Positions 6,327-9,346 of a DNA stretch of 9,346 bases are shown piece after piece. Source of the stretch: Promethearchaeota archaeon (lineage in GTDB: Archaea > Asgardarchaeota > Lokiarchaeia > Sigynarchaeales > SOKP01); NCBI GenBank assembly GCA_014729315.1, contig WJKD01000119.1, positions 1 to 9,346 of the forward strand, read 5' to 3'. The notes under the pieces were generated by a model. That model was not told the DNA's origin and searched no databases. It worked only from the letters and a program-made list of their open reading frames with translations. Position numbers and translations under genes: made by a program. Every line of letters begins with the position of its first letter. The first letter of the stretch is position 1.

Positions 6327-6564
6327 ATTAAACACACTTTTGGTATTTATTTTGTAGTTCTATTATCTCAATAATGGATATTCTTATTTACATCTTTTTT
6401 TTTATTAAATTTTACTTATTTAAAAAAAAAGAGTCGAAATAGGAGTATTATCCTTTAAATCACGTGTTTCAAAAATCTAAAAGTCTTTTTTCCGATAAAG
6501 CAATCAATTATTAGTTATATACTGAGTAATTTTCAATTTTTTTAATAAAAAATGAGATAAAATG

Positions 6565-6573
6565 AAAAAAAAA
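6565..6573 (-). terminator. Oligo-T terminator of the calcium ATPase gene
   Basis: A T9 run on the minus strand begins 4 bases after the ATPase stop codon, with another T-rich stretch just beyond. The 251-base gap down to the synthetase start is very AT-rich; I see no gene in it and no convincing TATA box. Confidence 0.45.
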
Positions 6574-6577
6574 GAAT

Positions 6578-9331
6578 TTATTCTTTCGGGTAAATACAAC
6601 GACGCCAATAGAGTTTAATTATCTCTTCGCTCAAGACAGTTAAAAATGCGAGAGGAATAATGATGAACCAATCGTACCACGGTAATGGAGCTAATTGAAA
6701 GATGCTTGATAACAATGGATTGTAAATTAGGACAAAATTCAGTATTAAACTAATGGAGACGGCGATAATAAGCCATTTATTGCTCCAAAAGCTAATAGAA
6801 AATATTGAATGTCGTTCCGACCTACAATTGTAAACATTCAATATTTCACAGATTAAGAGCGTTGAGAAAACAAAAGTTCTTGGTAAATATAAATCTTGGC
6901 TGTCCTTAGGTAGAGTTCTCCAATTTGGAGCATATAATTCAAGGGCGAAATAGTATAAACTTAAAGAGATAACGGTAATTATAAGACCCCGAATTACGAT
7001 AGAGACAAATAGTCTCTTGTTTATTATGTTTTCTTGGGGATCTCTCGGTCCTCTTTCCATTAAATCGTCATCGTACGGATCAACAGAAAGAGCTAGCGCG
7101 GGAAGCCCGTCAGTCATCAAGTTAATCCAGAGAATTTGAATAGCTATTAATGGTAAGGGCAGTCCAAGCATAATTCCGATAAATATAAGCATTATTTCGG
7201 CGATATTACACGAGATTAAAAAGAGTATAAATTTTCGCATATTATCGTAAATACCTCGACCCTCTTCTATGGCATTGACTATAGTTGCGAAATTATCGTC
7301 CGCAAGAATCATATCAGACGCTTCTTTAGAAACATCAGTCCCAGTGATTCCCATAGCAATACCAGTATCTGCCTTCTTCAATGCTGGAGCGTCATTCACT
7401 CCGTCTCCAGTCATTGCAACGATTTCGCCACTGTTTTGAAGCGTGTTGACTATTCTTAATTTATGTTCGGGGGCGACTCTTGCGAATAGATGAGTTCCTA
7501 ATAATTCCGAATCACTTAATTTATCAATTTCCTGGCCAGTAATTATTTTATCGTCTTTATGATCAATGATTTTAAGCTCTTCCCCGATTGCTTTTGCAGT
7601 TACTGCGTGATCTCCAGTTATCATAATCACATCAATATTTGCGGTCTTAGCTTTACTTATTGCTTGTTTTACTTCGGATCTCGGAGGATCTATCATACCG
7701 ACTAATCCAACAAATATTAAATCTTCTTCCACTAACTCAGGGAGACATTCGTAATTTTCCCTCTCACAAAAATCGAAGGCTGTTGCCAAAACTCGCAGCG
7801 CCTTTTCTCCCATTTTTTGATTAGCATCTAGTATTTTTTCTCTATCTGCTTCGGTAATAGGCTGGATTTGACCATTTTTGTAGATTCGATTACACAGATT
7901 TAATACAATTTCAGGCGCTCCTTTCATATATAGCTTATCAGACGTATCTGAGTTATCTTCAACAACTACCGACATACGTTTCCTCGTCGAATCGAAAAAG
8001 AATTCTACTTTTCTATCATATCTTTTGTTAATCTCTTTTTTATTAAGTCCTAATTTTTCGCCTAAAACGATAAACGCTCCTTCAGTGGGATCACCTTGAA
8101 TAACATATTGAGAATTATCGTCTATTACGAGCGAGGCGTTATTAGCCACATATCCCGTCAAAACGAGAGTTTTTAAGCTCTCGTCCGATTCAATATTTAT
8201 TAGTTTACCTTCTTTAGTTAAATTCCCATCCGGGATATAACCCTCGCCCGATACATCTATGAATTCGTGATTGGCATAGATCTTTTTAATAGTCATCTGG
8301 TTCCGAGTCAAGGTTCCCGTTTTATCTGTACATATTGTAGTTGTTGATCCTAGAGTTTCAATCGCGGGTAATTTTCTAAGTATTGCGTTTCTTTTTGCCA
8401 TTCTCACCACTCCAATGGCAAAAGTCGTAGTAACAACAACTGGCAAACCTTCAGGTATGGCCGCAACGGCTAAACTAATTGTCACTATAAACGCGGGTAA
8501 AAGTTCTTCTCCCCTAAAAATATATACGACAAAAATAATCAAACATATGATTAGGATTATAATTCCAAGTTGTTTACCGAATTTTTTTAACTTAATATTT
8601 AACGGAGTCTCGACTTCCTTTTGACCTTGAATCAGATTAGCTATTTTTCCGATTTCTGTTTTCATCCCTGTATCAGTTATGGCTACCTTTGCTCTCCCAT
8701 TTGTTACTATCGTTGATGAGAAGACCATATTGCTCTGCTCGGCTAACGGGACATCCTTATCTACTTTTTGAATAACTTGAGATTTTTTAAGAACAGGCAC
8801 GCTTTCACCAGTTAAAGCGGCTTCTTCTACATAAAAGTTAGTATCTTTAAGAACTCGTCCGTCAGCGGGTATTTTATCGCCAGTTTCGAGATATATTATA
8901 TCTCCTGGCACGATCAGATAGGAGGGAATTTCAATTTTTTTCCTCGATCTTTTAGTTAAAGCTGTAAGTGCACCCATGTTTTTCAAGGCTTCAATCGCCT
9001 TTTCTGCTCTGCTTTCTTGAAAATATCCCAAAATAGCATTTGCGAATAATATCAACCAAATAACGATGGACTCGATCACTTCCCCGACTACTGCACTAAT
9101 AATCGCTGCGGCGATTAATACAATTACTAAAAAATCCTTGAATTGGTTTAGAAAAAGAGCTAATTTTGATTTTTTCTTCTTAGCTTTTAATTCGTTTCGA
9201 CCGTATTTTTCTAACCTTAATTCCGCTTCTTCTTGGGTCAATCCTTCTAAAGAACTGTCCAATGTGGAAAGAACTTCTTCTATTGGCTTACTGTAATAAT
9301 GGTTTCCTATATTGTGTAATTCTTTGGACAT
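6578..9331 (-). CDS. P2A-type calcium-transporting P-type ATPase (SERCA-like)
   Basis: Complete 917-residue membrane pump that would export calcium from the cytoplasm using ATP. In order: N-terminal cation-ATPase domain (about 10-80); actuator loop TGES (174-177); segment 4 AAIPEGLP with E294; phosphorylated D336 in DKTGTLT; nucleotide-binding region with GDPTEGA (413-419) and MKGAPE (469-474); hinge TGDGVNDAP (641-649); six C-terminal membrane segments. The calcium ligands of SERCA site II are present (E294, N737, D741). So are those of site I: N709 and E712 in segment 5, T740 in segment 6, and E829 in segment 8. This suggests a two-site pump rather than the one-site PMR1/LMCA1 kind. An in-frame TAA three codons before the ATG fixes the start. 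The nearest same-strand gene downstream is 251 bases away, so it is probably transcribed alone. Confidence 0.95.
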   Translation of the reverse strand: MSKELHNIGNHYYSKPIEEVLSTLDSSLEGLTQEEAELRLEKYGRNELKAKKKKSKLALFLNQFKDFLVIVLIAAAIISAVVGEVIESIVIWLILFANAILGYFQESRAEKAIEALKNMGALTALTKRSRKKIEIPSYLIVPGDIIYLETGDKIPADGRVLKDTNFYVEEAALTGESVPVLKKSQVIQKVDKDVPLAEQSNMVFSSTIVTNGRAKVAITDTGMKTEIGKIANLIQGQKEVETPLNIKLKKFGKQLGIIILIICLIIFVVYIFRGEELLPAFIVTISLAVAAIPEGLPVVVTTTFAIGVVRMAKRNAILRKLPAIETLGSTTTICTDKTGTLTRNQMTIKKIYANHEFIDVSGEGYIPDGNLTKEGKLINIESDESLKTLVLTGYVANNASLVIDDNSQYVIQGDPTEGAFIVLGEKLGLNKKEINKRYDRKVEFFFDSTRKRMSVVVEDNSDTSDKLYMKGAPEIVLNLCNRIYKNGQIQPITEADREKILDANQKMGEKALRVLATAFDFCERENYECLPELVEEDLIFVGLVGMIDPPRSEVKQAISKAKTANIDVIMITGDHAVTAKAIGEELKIIDHKDDKIITGQEIDKLSDSELLGTHLFARVAPEHKLRIVNTLQNSGEIVAMTGDGVNDAPALKKADTGIAMGITGTDVSKEASDMILADDNFATIVNAIEEGRGIYDNMRKFILFLISCNIAEIMLIFIGIMLGLPLPLIAIQILWINLMTDGLPALALSVDPYDDDLMERGPRDPQENIINKRLFVSIVIRGLIITVISLSLYYFALELYAPNWRTLPKDSQDLYLPRTFVFSTLLICEILNVYNCRSERHSIFSISFWSNKWLIIAVSISLILNFVLIYNPLLSSIFQLAPLPWYDWFIIIPLAFLTVLSEEIIKLYWRRCIYPKE

Positions 9332-9346
9332 TGGTTTTTAGGTTAA

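Noticed and set aside
8415..9296. Plus-strand open frames opposite the calcium ATPase
   Set aside because: They are antisense to a long, motif-rich coding region and show no protein-family features of their own.

Overview
This window (AT-rich, roughly two-thirds A+T) looks archaeal. Several genes have TATA-like boxes close upstream with short or no leaders, Shine-Dalgarno signals are mostly weak or absent, and gene ends are marked by oligo-T tracts. CoA-thioester metabolism genes, a SERCA-like calcium ATPase and SRPBCC/DUF1801 small proteins would fit a heterotrophic Asgard-type (Loki-like) archaeon. That placement is an inference from style, not from a marker gene.

Layout. Positions 1-758 (+) hold the 3' part of an enoyl-CoA hydratase/isomerase cut by the window edge. 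Next on the + strand come a DUF1801 protein (926-1252) and an SRPBCC/START-like protein (1388-1822). A minus-strand island follows (about 1881-3445): an unrecognised acidic gene broken into several frames, an intact CPBP (CAAX-type) membrane protease, and a flavodoxin-like gene that overlaps the protease stop codon (ATGA) but carries five stops and a frameshift. A + strand class I methyltransferase (3530-4294) converges on a minus-strand acetoacetyl-CoA synthetase (4308-6326). The window ends with a complete minus-strand P2A calcium ATPase (6578-9331).

The most striking feature is in the acetoacetyl-CoA synthetase. It reads as a full-length enzyme except for a 30-nt in-frame insertion at 5334-5363, placed between the two Met codons of the expected W-M-M-W-N-W motif. 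The insertion is built around a perfect 9-bp inverted repeat with a 5-nt loop and brings in one TAA stop. Everything on both sides is intact, including the ATP-binding loop, the core motifs and the C-terminal lysine. It may be a fresh inactivating insertion, a mobile mini-hairpin, or something the cell bypasses, reads through or removes.

Functionally, acetoacetyl-CoA synthetase and enoyl-CoA hydratase both belong to short-chain acyl-CoA (beta-oxidation/ketone body) metabolism, but they lie on opposite strands at opposite ends and show no operon link. The protease, flavodoxin remnant and acidic remnant appear to be one former minus-strand operon in decay, with only the protease still open.
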